DNA from: Roseiflexus sp.
GTDB lineage: Bacteria > Chloroflexota > Chloroflexia > Chloroflexales > Roseiflexaceae
Length of the DNA: 35,581 nucleotides
NCBI GenBank assembly: GCA_017743475.1
Contig: JAGHYV010000052.1
Coordinates: 1-35,581, forward strand
Direction: 5' to 3'
Part shown: positions 34,803 through 35,581 of the stretch, one piece after another
Layout: each line of letters starts with the position of its first letter
How positions within the stretch are numbered: position 1 is the stretch's first letter
Made by a program: the position numbers and the translations under genes
The notes under the pieces: generated by a model
Told to the model about the DNA's origin: nothing
What the model saw: only the letters and a program-made list of their open reading frames with translations
The model's database searches: none

Positions 34803-35581
34803 ATGAGTGTCAAAACGAATCCCGGCAATTTCTTCGAGGATTTTCGTTTGGGGCAGGAAATCGTGCATGCCACGCCGCGCACGGTCACCGAGGGTGATGT
34901 GGCGCTGTACACATCGCTTTATGGCACACGCTTCGCGCTGAACTCGTCGACTCCTTTCGCGCAAACGCTGGGGCTGGAGCGCGCGCCGCTCGACAGTCTG
35001 CTCGTGTTCCATATTGTCTTCGGCAAAACGGTGCCCGATATTTCACTCAACGCGATTGCCAACCTCGGCTATGCGGGCGGGTGTTTCGGGGCGATTGTCT
35101 ATCCCGGCGACACCCTTTCAACAACCTCGACCATCATCGGGTTGCGGCAGAACAAAGACGGCAAGACCGGCGTCGTCTATGTTCATTCGGTTGGCGTCAA
35201 CCAGCGCAACGAGATGGTGCTTGAGTACACCCGCTGGGTTATGGTGCGCAAACGAGACCCGAACGCACCGGCGCCGGAGACGGTTGTACCGACACTCCCC
35301 GAATCGGTCGCAGTCGAGGACCTGGTTGTGCCCTACCGGGTACAGCCGGGCGCATACGACCTGGCGCGCGCGGGAAGCCCCTATCTCTGGGACGATTATG
35401 AGGTGGGTGAGAAGATCGACCATGTTGATGGTGTGACAATCGAAGAAGCCGAGCACATGCAGGCGACGCGCCTGTACCAGAACACGGCGCGGGTGCATTT
35501 CAACCTGCATGTTGAGAAGGAAGGGCGATTTGGGCGGCGGATTGTGTACGGCGGGCACATTATCAGTCTGGCGCGTGCGCT
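34803..35581 (+). CDS. mch: Mesaconyl-C1-CoA hydratase (beta-methylmalyl-CoA dehydratase), C-terminus cut
   Basis: About 259 codons are visible from the ATG at 34803 (GGAGGAGGG just upstream), and the frame is open at the window edge. The protein starts MSVKTNPGNFFEDFRLGQEI and then has a MaoC-like hot-dog domain: TPRTVTEGDVALYTSLYGTR, LLVFHIVFGKTVPDISLNAI, NLGYAGGCFGAIVYPGDTLS. A second hot-dog begins with YLWDDYEVGEKIDHVDGVTI and reaches QNTARVHFNLHVEKEGRFGR, RIVYGGHIISLARA. Double MaoC-like layout of this kind is typical of the family. The enzyme removes water from beta-methylmalyl-CoA, the condensation product of Mcl, to give mesaconyl-C1-CoA, the substrate of Mct. It is the last visible gene of the smtA operon. 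Confidence 0.93.
   Translation, partial: MSVKTNPGNFFEDFRLGQEIVHATPRTVTEGDVALYTSLYGTRFALNSSTPFAQTLGLERAPLDSLLVFHIVFGKTVPDISLNAIANLGYAGGCFGAIVYPGDTLSTTSTIIGLRQNKDGKTGVVYVHSVGVNQRNEMVLEYTRWVMVRKRDPNAPAPETVVPTLPESVAVEDLVVPYRVQPGAYDLARAGSPYLWDDYEVGEKIDHVDGVTIEEAEHMQATRLYQNTARVHFNLHVEKEGRFGRRIVYGGHIISLARA

Noticed and set aside
32964-35012. A 682-codon open frame on the minus strand
   Set aside because: It is antisense to mct, mcl and mch, which are all recognisable enzymes; a shadow.

Overview
The window looks like chromosomal DNA of a filamentous anoxygenic phototroph of the Chloroflexales, most likely a Roseiflexus. The main reason is the block at 28076-35581. It carries the second half of the 3-hydroxypropionate CO2-fixation bicycle in one place: meh, smtA, smtB, mct, mcl and mch (the last is cut by the window end). 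This gene set is known from Chloroflexus and Roseiflexus. The DNA is GC-rich with strong Shine-Dalgarno sites, apart from an AT-rich island at about 18.1-19.9 kb. The species is inferred, not proven.

Layout. 1-4402 (-): the N-terminal part of a very large secreted protein built from SdrD/Cna-B-like repeats. 4596-6077 (+): a membrane-anchored TPR protein. 6332-8947 (-): the ClpB disaggregase. 8948-11905: a gene-poor junk zone with repeats, two decayed IS5-family transposases and a stub of an integron-type tyrosine recombinase. 11906-13192 (-): a PAS-PAS-STAS signalling protein. 13441-15839 (-): a GlpX-type phosphatase translationally coupled to a CrtC/AttH-like lipocalin-fold protein. 15903-18038 (-): a SulP transporter fused to STAS and rhodanese domains. 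18089-19854 (-): a restriction-modification module of the SfiI type, in which the nuclease has a premature amber codon and the methyltransferase is intact. 19957-20772 (-): a ComEC-like metallo-beta-lactamase-fold protein without the metal motif. 20977-21639 (+): PspA/IM30, followed by a strong terminator. 21745-23904 (-): glycogen phosphorylase. 24559-26956 (-): an HdrD/DsrK-like iron-sulfur protein followed by a frameshifted HdrE/DsrM/NarI-like cytochrome b. 27482-27973 (-): a truncated ISAzo13-type transposase.

How the genes work together. SmtA/SmtB move CoA from succinyl-CoA to malate. Mcl splits malyl-CoA into acetyl-CoA and glyoxylate, then condenses glyoxylate with propionyl-CoA to beta-methylmalyl-CoA. 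Mch dehydrates this to mesaconyl-C1-CoA, Mct shifts the CoA to C4, and Meh hydrates the product to citramalyl-CoA. Mcl then cleaves citramalyl-CoA to acetyl-CoA and pyruvate. meh is divergent from the other five, which run in one direction as a likely operon. GlpX (gluconeogenesis) and GlgP (glycogen use) would fit downstream of that carbon supply, but this link is inference.

The most unusual signals are: the single amber codon just before the catalytic motif of the SfiI-like nuclease; two families of 7-bp tandem repeats that sit at gene ends and gene starts in a fixed orientation and in two cases supply the stop codon; the frameshift in the cytochrome b partner of the HdrD-like protein; the GlpX protein with Leu in place of the usual Thr in its DPxxGT motif; and a ComEC-like domain with no HxHxDH. 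I saw no tRNA, rRNA or CRISPR array.
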